Shown here in pieces: positions 1 through 6,680 of a stretch of 6,748 nt of DNA; position 1 is the stretch's first letter; every line of letters starts with the position of its first letter. The translations under genes and the position numbers were made by a program. Source of the stretch: Bacteroidales bacterium (GTDB taxonomy: Bacteria > Bacteroidota > Bacteroidia > Bacteroidales > UBA7960); assembly GCA_003451785.1 (NCBI GenBank), contig DMJL01000236.1:1-6748 (forward strand), read 5' to 3'. The notes beneath the pieces are model-generated. The model ran no database searches. It saw only the letters and a list, made by a program, of their open reading frames with translations, and was not told where the DNA came from.

Positions 1-49
1 CAGCGCAGATGGTACTTGGGTAAAACCTGGGAGAGTATGTCGTCGCCAC
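1..49 (+). rRNA. rrf: 5S ribosomal RNA, 3' end (partial)
   Basis: This is the last part of a 5S rRNA; its 5' part lies outside the window. Two conserved loop E strands are visible, GATGGTA at 8-14 and GAGAGTA at 31-37. Between them CTTGGGT (15-21) can pair with ACCTGGG (25-31) around a three-base loop, forming the usual helix IV hairpin. The closing GTCGCCAC-like end (about 42-49) is where helix I would finish. The exact 3' end is estimated from the family pattern. A strong terminator starts 11 bases later, which fits the last gene of an rRNA operon reading in from the left. Confidence 0.88.
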
Positions 50-59
50 TTTTTATAGA

Positions 60-93
60 AAAACCCCGAGCTGAATAGCTTGGGGTTTTGCGT
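60..93 (+). terminator. Intrinsic terminator of the rRNA operon
   Basis: A 13-bp stem (60-72 with 77-89, one G-T pair at 68/81) closes a four-base GAAT loop. The 5' arm begins with A-run plus CCCC, and the 3' arm is GGGG followed by TTTT, then GCGTTTTT. It sits directly behind the 5S end, so it ends the rRNA transcript. The A-run on the 5' side could make it work in the reverse direction too, though nothing on the minus strand needs it here. Confidence 0.92.
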
Positions 94-379
94 TTTTATG
101 CATGTATGTTTTGCGGAATTTTGGGTATAGCAGCTCAGCGGGTTGAATTTCGCCATGAGCAGAATTGTGCATTTCTAAACCTAATGGTTTCAATACTCTA
201 TACTTTTTTTGAAACAAATTTGTCAGTTTTTTTCCTAATAGCTCTGCATTTAGTGCAGCTAAAAGTGCATTAGAATTTCTTAAGAAATTACAGCTGTTAA
301 TATCTTTGGGTCTGCTTTCACTGCTAAATTTCTCTCATTTCTTACCTTTGCTTCCTTTAAAAAAATTGCAAAAAGGTAC
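94..379. other. Spacer between rRNA operon and helicase gene
   Basis: I see no convincing gene here. A 61-codon open frame from a TTG at 88 starts inside the terminator and has no recognisable features. An imperfect inverted repeat, GCTCA (133-137) with TGAGC (156-160) and an inner GCG/CGC pair, could fold as a small hairpin. The right end is pyrimidine-rich and carries two -7 promoter motifs, listed separately. Confidence 0.6.
301..350 (+). promoter_or_regulatory. Two candidate Bacteroidota -7 promoter elements before the helicase
   Basis: TAtcTTTG (301-308) and TAccTTTG (343-350) both match the TAnnTTTG -7 element used by the primary sigma factor of Bacteroidota. The second would start a transcript near 356, giving a leader of about 25 bases before the ATG at 380. 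The first would give a leader of about 65 bases. Neither has a clear TTG-type -33 element at the usual spacing, so these are motif matches only. Confidence 0.45.
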
Positions 380-2668
380 ATGAAAGATTACCTACTCGAA
401 TTAAATCGCCCACAACAAGAAGCTGTTAAAACTACTGAGGGACCTGTTATGGTTATAGCCGGTGCTGGTAGTGGCAAAACTCGTGTTCTTACTTACCGCA
501 TAGCATGGTTGTTGAGCCAAGGTATTAGTCCTTTCAATATTCTTGCCCTGACTTTTACTAACAAGGCTGCCCGAGAGATGAAGGAACGAATAGCCCAACT
601 TGTGGGTATTGAAAAGGCTCGCAACCTTTGGATGGGTACCTTTCATAGTATTTTTGCAAGGATACTGCGAGTGGAGGCTGAGAAATTGGGTTTTCATCGA
701 AATTTTACCATTTACGATACCGACGATAGCAAGAGATTGATTAAAGCCATTGTTAAGGAACAAAATCTTGACGACAAGGTATATTCTGCTGGTTCAGTGC
801 TTGCACGCATTTCCAATGCTAAAAATAATCTCATAGGACCAGGGGACTACAACGATGATTTTGAAATTCAAAATGCTGACTACCAAGCTCGAAAACCGAA
901 ATTGGGATTATTGTATAATTTGTATCAACAAAGGTTGCAAAAAGCTTTGGCAATGGATTTTGACGACCTATTGTTCAATACAAATTTACTCCTTCGCGAT
1001 TTTCCCGAGACCCTCTACAGGTATCAAAATAAATTTACACATATTCTTGTAGATGAGTACCAGGACACAAATTATTCCCAATACCTAATTGTAAAAAGGC
1101 TTGCCGCTAATAATGAGAATATTTGTGTAGTTGGCGATGATGCGCAAAGTATATACTCATTCAGAGGTGCTAATATTGCCAATATTTTGAATTTCAAACA
1201 GGATTATCCTGATTGTAAAGTTTTCAAACTTGAGCAAAACTATAGGTCGTCGCAAACCATTGTAGATGCCGCAAACAACATTATTGTTAATAATAAAGAT
1301 CAAATTTTTAAAAAGGTTTGGACTGAAAATGCCGTAGGAGATAAAATATTGGTTTATAAAGCTAAAAGTGAAGTAGATGAAGCTGCATGGATATCCAAGC
1401 GCATTCAAAAGTTGAGTAGCGAAATGGATATACCCTATAGCAACTTTGCAATTTTGTACCGTACCAATGCCCAAAGCAGGGCTTTGGAAGAGGCATTGCG
1501 GCGTATGGGGATTGCTTACAGGATTTTTGGAGGAATTTCTTTTTACCAGCGCAAGGAAGTGAAGGATGTATTGGCATACTTTCGGTTGGTTATAAATCAT
1601 CAGGATGAAGATTCCTTTAGGCGAATCATAAATTTTCCTACCCGTGGGATTGGCGATACTACCATTTCTAAATTGGAGGCTGTGGCAACCGAAATGAATA
1701 TTTCGCTCTGGGATGCAGCCCTTCGCGCCCCACAATTGGGATTGGGTCTTAATCATGGTACCCTACGACGCATCGAGGAGTTCACAACCATGATAAAGGG
1801 GTTTAGTGCTTTACTATTCAAATACAATGCATTTGATTTGGGGGAACGAATTGTTATGCAATCCGGCATTAGAAAGGTTTTATTTGAAGATGGTACACCA
1901 GAAGGGCTTCAACGAAGGGAGAGTGTAGAAGAATTGCTTGTGGGTTTGCAAAGCTTTGTTCTAAGTGTGGGAGTTGAGACTACCGAGCGGGAATTTCTTA
2001 CATTAGATCAGTTTATGGAAGACATTTCGTTGCTTACGGATGCTGATATTAAAAAGGAAGAATTAGAGAAAAACCCTTATGTAACACTAATGACCATACA
2101 CAGCGCAAAGGGACTCGAATTCCTCTTTGTGTTTGTGGCAGGCATGGAAGAAAATTTGTTTCCATCTTCTATGGCATTGGGAAGCAGAGCCGAATTGGAA
2201 GAAGAGAGGCGTTTGTTTTATGTTGCTATCACAAGAGCCATGAAGCAGGCAGCTCTTACTTGGTCAGAATCGCGTTTTCGGTATGGTCAACTCAATTTTT
2301 GCGAGTCCAGCAGATTTATATCCGAAATAGAGGATCAATATTTGCAGCGCGTTGATGAGCTGGTTAAAATACCAAATAAATTCTCTTCAAGTGGTGCAAA
2401 GTTTGCAAAGCCTTTTAACCACCCAAATGCAGAATCAGCAAACAGTCAATTGCCGAAGCCACATGTTTCCCAAGTTGATGATGGCGAGTATTCGATATTG
2501 AATTTGAGCCAGCTTGCCTTAAAGATGCGGGTGAAGCACCAGCGTTTTGGTGAAGGTACCATCACAAATTTATCGGGCAAGGGAGCCGATGCAAAAGCAG
2601 AAATATTGTTTGATGGAGATGGCAAAAAACAAATTATGCTAAAGTTTGCAAGGCTTAGGTTGTTGTAG
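380..2668 (+). CDS. UvrD/PcrA-type superfamily 1A DNA helicase
   Basis: ATP-dependent 3'-5' DNA helicase, 762 residues, a normal full length for UvrD/PcrA proteins, which work in nucleotide excision and mismatch repair, replication restart and removal of proteins or RNA polymerase from DNA. All SF1A motifs are present in order: Q-motif LNRPQQEAV (8-16), Walker A AGAGSGKT (27-34), motif Ia TFTNKAAREM (58-67), motif II DEYQD (225-229), motif III GDDAQSIYSFRG (252-263), motif IV QNYRSS (286-291), ILYRTNAQSR (358-367), GGISFYQRKE (384-393), motif V TIHSAKGLE (572-580) and motif VI RRLFYVAITRA (610-620). The C-terminus (VKHQRFGEG, 718-726, to the end) is the Tudor-like domain that contacts RNA polymerase in PcrA. 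The ATG at 380 has AAAAGG three bases upstream and places the Q-motif correctly. The sequence does not settle whether it is best called uvrD or pcrA, so the symbol is left open. RecB or Rep are less likely because of the C-terminal domain. Confidence 0.97.
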   Translation: MKDYLLELNRPQQEAVKTTEGPVMVIAGAGSGKTRVLTYRIAWLLSQGISPFNILALTFTNKAAREMKERIAQLVGIEKARNLWMGTFHSIFARILRVEAEKLGFHRNFTIYDTDDSKRLIKAIVKEQNLDDKVYSAGSVLARISNAKNNLIGPGDYNDDFEIQNADYQARKPKLGLLYNLYQQRLQKALAMDFDDLLFNTNLLLRDFPETLYRYQNKFTHILVDEYQDTNYSQYLIVKRLAANNENICVVGDDAQSIYSFRGANIANILNFKQDYPDCKVFKLEQNYRSSQTIVDAANNIIVNNKDQIFKKVWTENAVGDKILVYKAKSEVDEAAWISKRIQKLSSEMDIPYSNFAILYRTNAQSRALEEALRRMGIAYRIFGGISFYQRKEVKDVLAYFRLVINHQDEDSFRRIINFPTRGIGDTTISKLEAVATEMNISLWDAALRAPQLGLGLNHGTLRRIEEFTTMIKGFSALLFKYNAFDLGERIVMQSGIRKVLFEDGTPEGLQRRESVEELLVGLQSFVLSVGVETTEREFLTLDQFMEDISLLTDADIKKEELEKNPYVTLMTIHSAKGLEFLFVFVAGMEENLFPSSMALGSRAELEEERRLFYVAITRAMKQAALTWSESRFRYGQLNFCESSRFISEIEDQYLQRVDELVKIPNKFSSSGAKFAKPFNHPNAESANSQLPKPHVSQVDDGEYSILNLSQLALKMRVKHQRFGEGTITNLSGKGADAKAEILFDGDGKKQIMLKFARLRLL

Positions 2669-2698
2669 CTTGGGGTGATGATTATGCGATTTAATGGA

Positions 2699-3808
2699 TT
2701 ATGGAACATCGAAAATCTCCGCAAATTCAGGCAGATTGTAGTCATTGCAGATGGTTGCAAATTCTTTGAGCAATGGCTCGTTGAAATCAATTCCTGTATT
2801 TTTGTGGTTTTCATAAAACACAAACTCTTTTTCGCCCGCAGTGAAAATGCGATTTTGCCCCGGAGCCTTATTGGATGCACGCAATTGCCTTAGGATTTCT
2901 CCTGTAGTTTGTTTAAACAAATGCGGTTCGGTAAATGCAGTTATGTCTATTGCGATAAAAAAATGCCCCAACGAATAAGGAACTTTCTTTCCATTTTGTA
3001 TGCCCGATAGCATGTGCAAAAAAGCACCTTGCTGGAGTGCCGATGAGAGAATCTCTACTACAGTAGCGTAACCATAACCTTTGTAACCAGCCATTTCTTC
3101 TCCTATGCCCCCCAAAGGTGCAAGGGCTGCAGTGCCATTTACTAATTCAGTAAGCACTTGGTTTGGTGCTGTTTGGCTTTCTCCTTGCTGGTTTACTGCC
3201 CATCCCTCAGATAATGGCTTGCCAGATCTGGCGTAAATCTCTACCTTTCCTCTTTGAATGATGGATGTGGCACAATCTAAAAGGAACGGAAACGGTTCAT
3301 CCGTTGGCATACCAAAGGTTAAGGGATTTGTACCCAACATCGGCTCTACTCCAAATGTGGGTGCTATCGAAGGTCGGGCATTAGTACCAGTAATTCCAAT
3401 CATATCTTCTTTTACGGCCAATAGTGGATAAAAGCCTGCAAATCCATAGTGATTTGAATTGCGCACCACCACCATTCCTAAACCAAATTCTCTTGCTTTG
3501 GCAATTGCCATTTTCATGGCCATATTCGATATCACCTGGCCCATGCCATTGTTGCCATCCAATACAGCACTTGTTGGTCCTTCCTTAATTATCGAAACAT
3601 GGGTGTTGGGCAAAATGATTCCTTCTTTAATTCTATCGAGATAAATTGGCTTCAAACGATTGGCACCATGCGACTCAAACCCTAACCGATTGGAGTCAAC
3701 CAGCACTTTTGCACAAATTTGGGCATCGGATTCAGGAACGCCTGCTTGGGCAAATGCTTTTTGGGAAAACTCTTCTACAAGGTCGAAAGGAATGGTTTTG
3801 ATGCTCAT
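2699..3808 (-). CDS. NAD(P)-dependent dehydrogenase, malate/L-lactate/ureidoglycolate (Ldh_2) family
   Basis: A 2-hydroxyacid (or imino acid) oxidoreductase of the family that includes archaeal-type malate dehydrogenase, sulfolactate dehydrogenase ComC, ureidoglycolate dehydrogenase AllD, diketogulonate reductase YiaK and piperideine-2-carboxylate reductase DpkA. It is not related to classical Rossmann-fold MDH/LDH. From the ATG at 3808 it has 369 residues. Family signatures: ESHGANR with the conserved His (H47), RNSNHYG (116-122), GTNPLTFG (159-166), LDCATS (177-182) followed by RGK, GW with a downstream GG...GYKGYG nucleotide-site region, and AGEKE near the C-terminus. It is cytoplasmic, with no signal peptide. 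A GTG at 3832 would add eight residues, but the ATG fits the family start better and has an A-rich stretch ahead. It converges on the helicase with 30 bases between and stands alone, so context does not reveal the substrate. I saw no clear promoter motif upstream on this strand. Confidence 0.92.
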   Translation of the reverse strand: MSIKTIPFDLVEEFSQKAFAQAGVPESDAQICAKVLVDSNRLGFESHGANRLKPIYLDRIKEGIILPNTHVSIIKEGPTSAVLDGNNGMGQVISNMAMKMAIAKAREFGLGMVVVRNSNHYGFAGFYPLLAVKEDMIGITGTNARPSIAPTFGVEPMLGTNPLTFGMPTDEPFPFLLDCATSIIQRGKVEIYARSGKPLSEGWAVNQQGESQTAPNQVLTELVNGTAALAPLGGIGEEMAGYKGYGYATVVEILSSALQQGAFLHMLSGIQNGKKVPYSLGHFFIAIDITAFTEPHLFKQTTGEILRQLRASNKAPGQNRIFTAGEKEFVFYENHKNTGIDFNEPLLKEFATICNDYNLPEFAEIFDVP

Positions 3809-4114
3809 GTTTGCCAGATTTTTTAGATTCACCGATAAGGTTTAAAGTAGATTAAGTGTTTGTACATTTTGGAAAACCATGCAATCTATCCTTAAGATGT
3901 GTATTTAGAATTTACCAATAGGTGCATAATTCCTTACCATAGATTGAAATTGCATATCAAGCATTTCCAATGGTTAGGATTGATCAATTGTGCATTAGAG
4001 CACATCTATTGAAATTTGCAAAGTTTTAATCAAAAGGATGAATATTCTCAAACAATTGTTTAATAAAATTAAGTTTATTTTTCGGATAAAATATCAATGC
4101 TTGGATATTTTTTC

Positions 4115-4122
4115 TAATTTTG
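4115..4122 (+). promoter_or_regulatory. Candidate Bacteroidota -7 promoter element (TAatTTTG)
   Basis: TAATTTTG followed by C matches the TAnnTTTG(C) element well. It would start a transcript near 4129 and leave a leader of about 190 bases before DUF4290. No good -33 element is seen at the usual distance; the nearest TTGG (4101-4104) is too close. It could serve DUF4290 or a separate short RNA. Confidence 0.45.
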
Positions 4123-4139
4123 CACACATCTACACCAGT

Positions 4140-4207
4140 TTCCTGATTTTGAAATACTACAGGAATTAGCTACAATGCAACTTTTCGATTTTTTAAAAAT
4201 CTTTTTT
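4140..4207 (+). promoter_or_regulatory. Possible structured leader or small RNA: hairpin then terminator-like hairpin
   Basis: TTCCTG (4140-4145) pairs with CAGGAA (4160-4165), with a small inner ATT/AAT pairing. Farther on, GATTT (4187-4191) pairs with AAATC (4197-4201) and is followed directly by six T residues (4202-4207), the shape of a weak intrinsic terminator. Both lie behind the -7 motif at 4115-4122, so a transcript of roughly 80 bases or an attenuated leader of the DUF4290 gene is possible. The second stem is almost all A-T and would be weak, and AT-rich DNA forms such patterns by chance. Confidence 0.22.
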
Positions 4208-4315
4208 GCAGATTTATTGATGCACTGCTTAGAATCCTTGCATACAAAACAAAAATATATTGTGGGTTAGTCTTAGTTGCACACCACCAGATACATTACT
4301 TATTTAACTTCCTTT

Positions 4316-4951
4316 ATGGAATACAATTCGCAGCGTTCCAAAATGAATATTTCTGAATATGGCAGGAATATTCAAAAGATGATTGAGCAAATCATGGAAA
4401 TCGAAGATCCTGTAGTGCGAAACAAACAGGCTAAGGCTATTATCCAAGTGATGGGTCAGTTGAATCCCCATTTGCGCGATGTGGCAGATTTTAAACATAA
4501 GCTTTGGGATCACCTGTTTATCATGTCGAATTTTAAACTCGATGTGGAGTCGCCCTTTCCTATACCATCTCCCCAAAGTCTTGCTAAGAAACCCGAAAGA
4601 TTATCCTATTCCAATAATCATATCAAATTCCGGCATTACGGCAGGCATATTGAGAAAATTATTGAAAGGGCTACAGCCTTGGAAGACGGTTTGGAGAAAA
4701 GTACGCTCATTAAGTTGATAGCGAATCATCTTAAAAAATCCTACATTACATGGAATCGCGATGCTGTTACCGACGATGAAATAGCATCTCATTTGGCTGT
4801 TTTATCTAAAGGAAAATTGAAACTCGACGAGAATGTAAAACTTGCTCAATCTGTTGAAGTTGCGGGAGTTGCAAAACCAAAGCGAAAGAAATTCCATCCG
4901 AGACCCCAGCAGGGAAAACCATTCCATTTTAGAGGAAATAGACCCAAATAA
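4316..4951 (+). CDS. DUF4290-family protein of unknown function
   Basis: A 211-residue soluble protein that I recognise as the DUF4290 family, restricted largely to Bacteroidota and of unknown function. Family marks are the MEYN start, ISEYGRNIQKM (12-22), the LNPHLRD segment (49-55) and KLWDHLFIMS (62-71). The protein contains two copies of one unit: residues 15-75 and 108-168 align without gaps at an offset of 93, sharing YGR-I-K-IE, ED, HL, S and KL positions. A proline-rich linker (SPFPIPSP, 79-86) lies between them. The last 25 residues are very basic and disordered-looking (KPKRKK, then HPRP, FRGNRPK), which might bind nucleic acid or acidic partners. No signal peptide or membrane segment is visible. 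The ATG at 4316 is preferred because MEYN matches the family start; a TTG at 4277 and an ATG at 4343 are alternatives. There is no clear Shine-Dalgarno sequence. It precedes murA, as in many Bacteroidota. Confidence 0.85.
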   Translation: MEYNSQRSKMNISEYGRNIQKMIEQIMEIEDPVVRNKQAKAIIQVMGQLNPHLRDVADFKHKLWDHLFIMSNFKLDVESPFPIPSPQSLAKKPERLSYSNNHIKFRHYGRHIEKIIERATALEDGLEKSTLIKLIANHLKKSYITWNRDAVTDDEIASHLAVLSKGKLKLDENVKLAQSVEVAGVAKPKRKKFHPRPQQGKPFHFRGNRPK

Positions 4952-5054
4952 AACAGCCCAAAATATAAGGATATAGCAACCCATTTTTCGATAATTGTGG
5001 TTCGTTTATCTTTTCTACACAGGTATAGTTTTCGTTGCAAATCAAAAAATCTAC

Positions 5055-5084
5055 ATCCTTTAAAAGAATGATTTTTTTTAGGAT
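5055..5084 (+). other. Inverted repeat between DUF4290 and murA
   Basis: ATCCT (5055-5059) can pair with AGGAT (5080-5084), with further A-T pairing inside between AAAA (5062-5065) and part of an eight-T run (5072-5079). The T-run lies inside the stem instead of after it, so this is not a standard terminator. It may weakly affect read-through into murA or be chance. Apart from this and the -7 motif at 5151, the 234-base gap shows nothing. Confidence 0.25.
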
Positions 5085-5150
5085 CTGCGTTTTGCTTAGA
5101 TTGAATGCCTTATCTAACCGTTTTAGTTACATCCCTACTCATTAATATCC

Positions 5151-5158
5151 TACATTTG
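5151..5158 (+). promoter_or_regulatory. Candidate Bacteroidota -7 promoter element of murA (TAcaTTTG)
   Basis: TACATTTG is an exact TAnnTTTG match 27 bases before the murA ATG. It would start transcription near 5165 and give a leader of about 20 bases. A matching TTG-type -33 element is not evident. With a 234-base gap from DUF4290, a promoter private to murA is plausible. Confidence 0.5.
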
Positions 5159-5185
5159 TTTTTTTAACAATCAAATTGGCTAATC

Positions 5186-6493
5186 ATGGCATCGTTTGAA
5201 ATAAAAGGCGGCAAGAGGCTTTCGGGAGAGATTCATCCGCAGGGAGCAAAGAATGAAGCATTGCAGGTAATCAGTGCTGTATTGCTTACCAGCAAGGAGG
5301 TTGAAATTTCAAATATCCCCAACATTGTGGATGTTAACAAACTTATAGAGCTATTGTCGGATTTGGGAGTCAGGGTATCTAAAAAATCTGAAGACACTTG
5401 GGTATTTCAGGCCGATAATGTGAACTTAGGATTTTTAGAGACCGAAACATTTAAGAAAAAAGCGGCCCAGCTACGCGGTTCGGTAATGATTGTAGGCCCA
5501 TTGCTTGGACGATTTGGGCATGCAAGTATCCCAAAGCCTGGTGGCGATAAGATTGGACGAAGGAGATTGGATACACACTTTATCGGATTGGAAAAACTCG
5601 GGGCAAAATTTAGTTTCGATGCTTCCCAAAGTATGTATAGGGTTGCAGGTAATCCCCTTAAAGGATGCCATATCCTTTTGGAAGAGGCATCGGTAACCGG
5701 AACTGCAAATGTGGTAATGGCTGCAGCCCTTGCACAAGGTCGAACTACGCTATACAATGCCGCCTGCGAACCTTATTTGCAGCAATTATGCAAGATGCTC
5801 AACAACATGGGCGCACGCATTTCGGGTATTGGCTCAAATCTTCTTACCATAGATGGAGTGGAGCATTTAGGTGGTTGTACCCACAGGCTGCTTCCCGATA
5901 TGATTGAAATTGGAAGCTTTATAGGGCTTGCAGCTTTAACACAATCTGAGATTACCATAAAGAACACTCGATATGAAGAGCTTGGGATTATACCTGAAGT
6001 TTTTAAAAAACTTGGAATAAAAATCCAAAAAATTGAAGACGATATCTTTATCCCGCACCAAGATATTTACGAAGTAGAAACTTTTATTGACGGAAGCATA
6101 CTTACAATAAGCGATGCGCCATGGCCGGGATTTACTCCAGACTTGCTAAGTATTGTTCTTGTAGTAGCAACACAAGCTAAAGGAAGTGTGCTGGTACATC
6201 AAAAAATGTTTGAAAGCCGTCTTTTTTTCGTTGATAAGCTTATTGATATGGGTGCCCAGATAATCTTATGCGACCCGCATAGGGCAACCATAATAGGAAA
6301 TGCTCGCAAAACAGCACTGCGCGCAATTGAAATGGCATCGCCCGATATTCGTGCAGGTGTAGCATTGCTAATTGCGGCACTTAGTGCTAATGGAACCAGC
6401 ATTATCCACAATATAGAGCAGATCGACCGAGGCTATCAAAATATTGATCACCGGCTGCAAATGCTCGGTGCCCAAATAAAGCGCCTTGGTTGA
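5186..6493 (+). CDS. murA: UDP-N-acetylglucosamine 1-carboxyvinyltransferase MurA
   Basis: Cytoplasmic enzyme of the first committed step of peptidoglycan synthesis: it transfers enolpyruvate from phosphoenolpyruvate to UDP-N-acetylglucosamine. At 435 residues it is slightly longer than the E. coli protein (419), with the whole two-domain EPT fold present. Key residues align: K22 and N23 in GAKNEALQ, R97 in QLRGS (E. coli R91), R126 (R120), D319 in FTPDLLS (D305), R389 in DIRAG (R371) and R415 in DRGY (R397). The residue matching the active-site Cys115 is Asp (D121, in PGGDKIGRRR); such enzymes remain active but are not alkylated by fosfomycin, so natural fosfomycin insensitivity of this target is predicted. 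The sequence is unlike AroA in its GAKN and DRGY segments. The ATG gives the standard N-terminus ahead of GGKRLSGEI; no Shine-Dalgarno sequence is seen, as is common in this phylum. It follows DUF4290 on the same strand. Confidence 0.97.
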   Translation: MASFEIKGGKRLSGEIHPQGAKNEALQVISAVLLTSKEVEISNIPNIVDVNKLIELLSDLGVRVSKKSEDTWVFQADNVNLGFLETETFKKKAAQLRGSVMIVGPLLGRFGHASIPKPGGDKIGRRRLDTHFIGLEKLGAKFSFDASQSMYRVAGNPLKGCHILLEEASVTGTANVVMAAALAQGRTTLYNAACEPYLQQLCKMLNNMGARISGIGSNLLTIDGVEHLGGCTHRLLPDMIEIGSFIGLAALTQSEITIKNTRYEELGIIPEVFKKLGIKIQKIEDDIFIPHQDIYEVETFIDGSILTISDAPWPGFTPDLLSIVLVVATQAKGSVLVHQKMFESRLFFVDKLIDMGAQIILCDPHRATIIGNARKTALRAIEMASPDIRAGVALLIAALSANGTSIIHNIEQIDRGYQNIDHRLQMLGAQIKRLG

Positions 6494-6597
6494 AAACTGA
6501 CAAATTGACTTATTTTTAATATTGGCAAGACTTTTGAAGCCAACTTTGCGCTTAAAAACAGCCCCATTTATATTGAAAGATTTGAAATGGAGAAAGG

Positions 6598-6632
6598 CAT
6601 AATTTATTTGCCTTGATTGGCAAATTATGTTT
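6598..6632 (+). terminator. Possible murA terminator or leader hairpin of the next gene
   Basis: CATAAT (6598-6603) pairs with ATTATG (6624-6629), and TTGCC (6608-6612) with GGCAA (6619-6623), with a four-base bulge on the left arm and a loop of six. Only three T residues follow, so as an intrinsic terminator it is weak. It lies 105 bases after the murA stop and about 50 before the next start, so it could also be a control element of the downstream gene. Confidence 0.4.
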
Positions 6633-6680
6633 AAAAAATTTTCGATTAAACCTTTGTTTTAAAATAACTTTTGTAGTGAG

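Larger units (their letters stand above)
3809..4315. other. Long AT-rich spacer between divergent genes
   Basis: Both flanking genes point away from this spacer, so it should carry promoters for each. No convincing coding frame is present. It holds a -7 motif on + (4115-4122), two hairpin candidates behind it (4140-4165 and 4187-4207), a perfect 12-base palindrome AAACAATTGTTT (4050-4061) and an imperfect direct repeat: CAATAGGTGCATAA (from 3916) resembles CAATTGTGCATTA (from 3985), and ATTGAAATTGCA (3943-3954) resembles ATTGAAATTTGCA (4008-4020). On the minus strand a TAttTTTG motif reads from 4257 to 4250, far from the dehydrogenase start. Confidence 0.6.

Noticed and set aside
125..175. 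tRNA-like D-arm (AGCTCAGCGGGTT) after the rRNA operon
   Set aside because: No matching acceptor stem, anticodon arm or GGTTCGAATCC-type T-arm could be found, so it is not a tRNA.
88..273. Open frame of 61 codons on + behind the 5S gene
   Set aside because: It starts at a TTG inside the rRNA terminator, has no ribosome binding site, and its product resembles no family I know.
1157..1756. Long minus-strand open frame of 199 codons inside the helicase gene
   Set aside because: It lies wholly inside a clearly conserved gene, and its product has a composition typical of a shadow frame with no motif.
3809..3832. Upstream GTG start extending the dehydrogenase by eight residues
   Set aside because: No ribosome binding site precedes the GTG, and the ATG at 3808 matches the expected family start.
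4277..4315. Upstream TTG start extending the DUF4290 protein by 13 residues
   Set aside because: The MEYN start from 4316 fits the family, and the added residues look like translated spacer.
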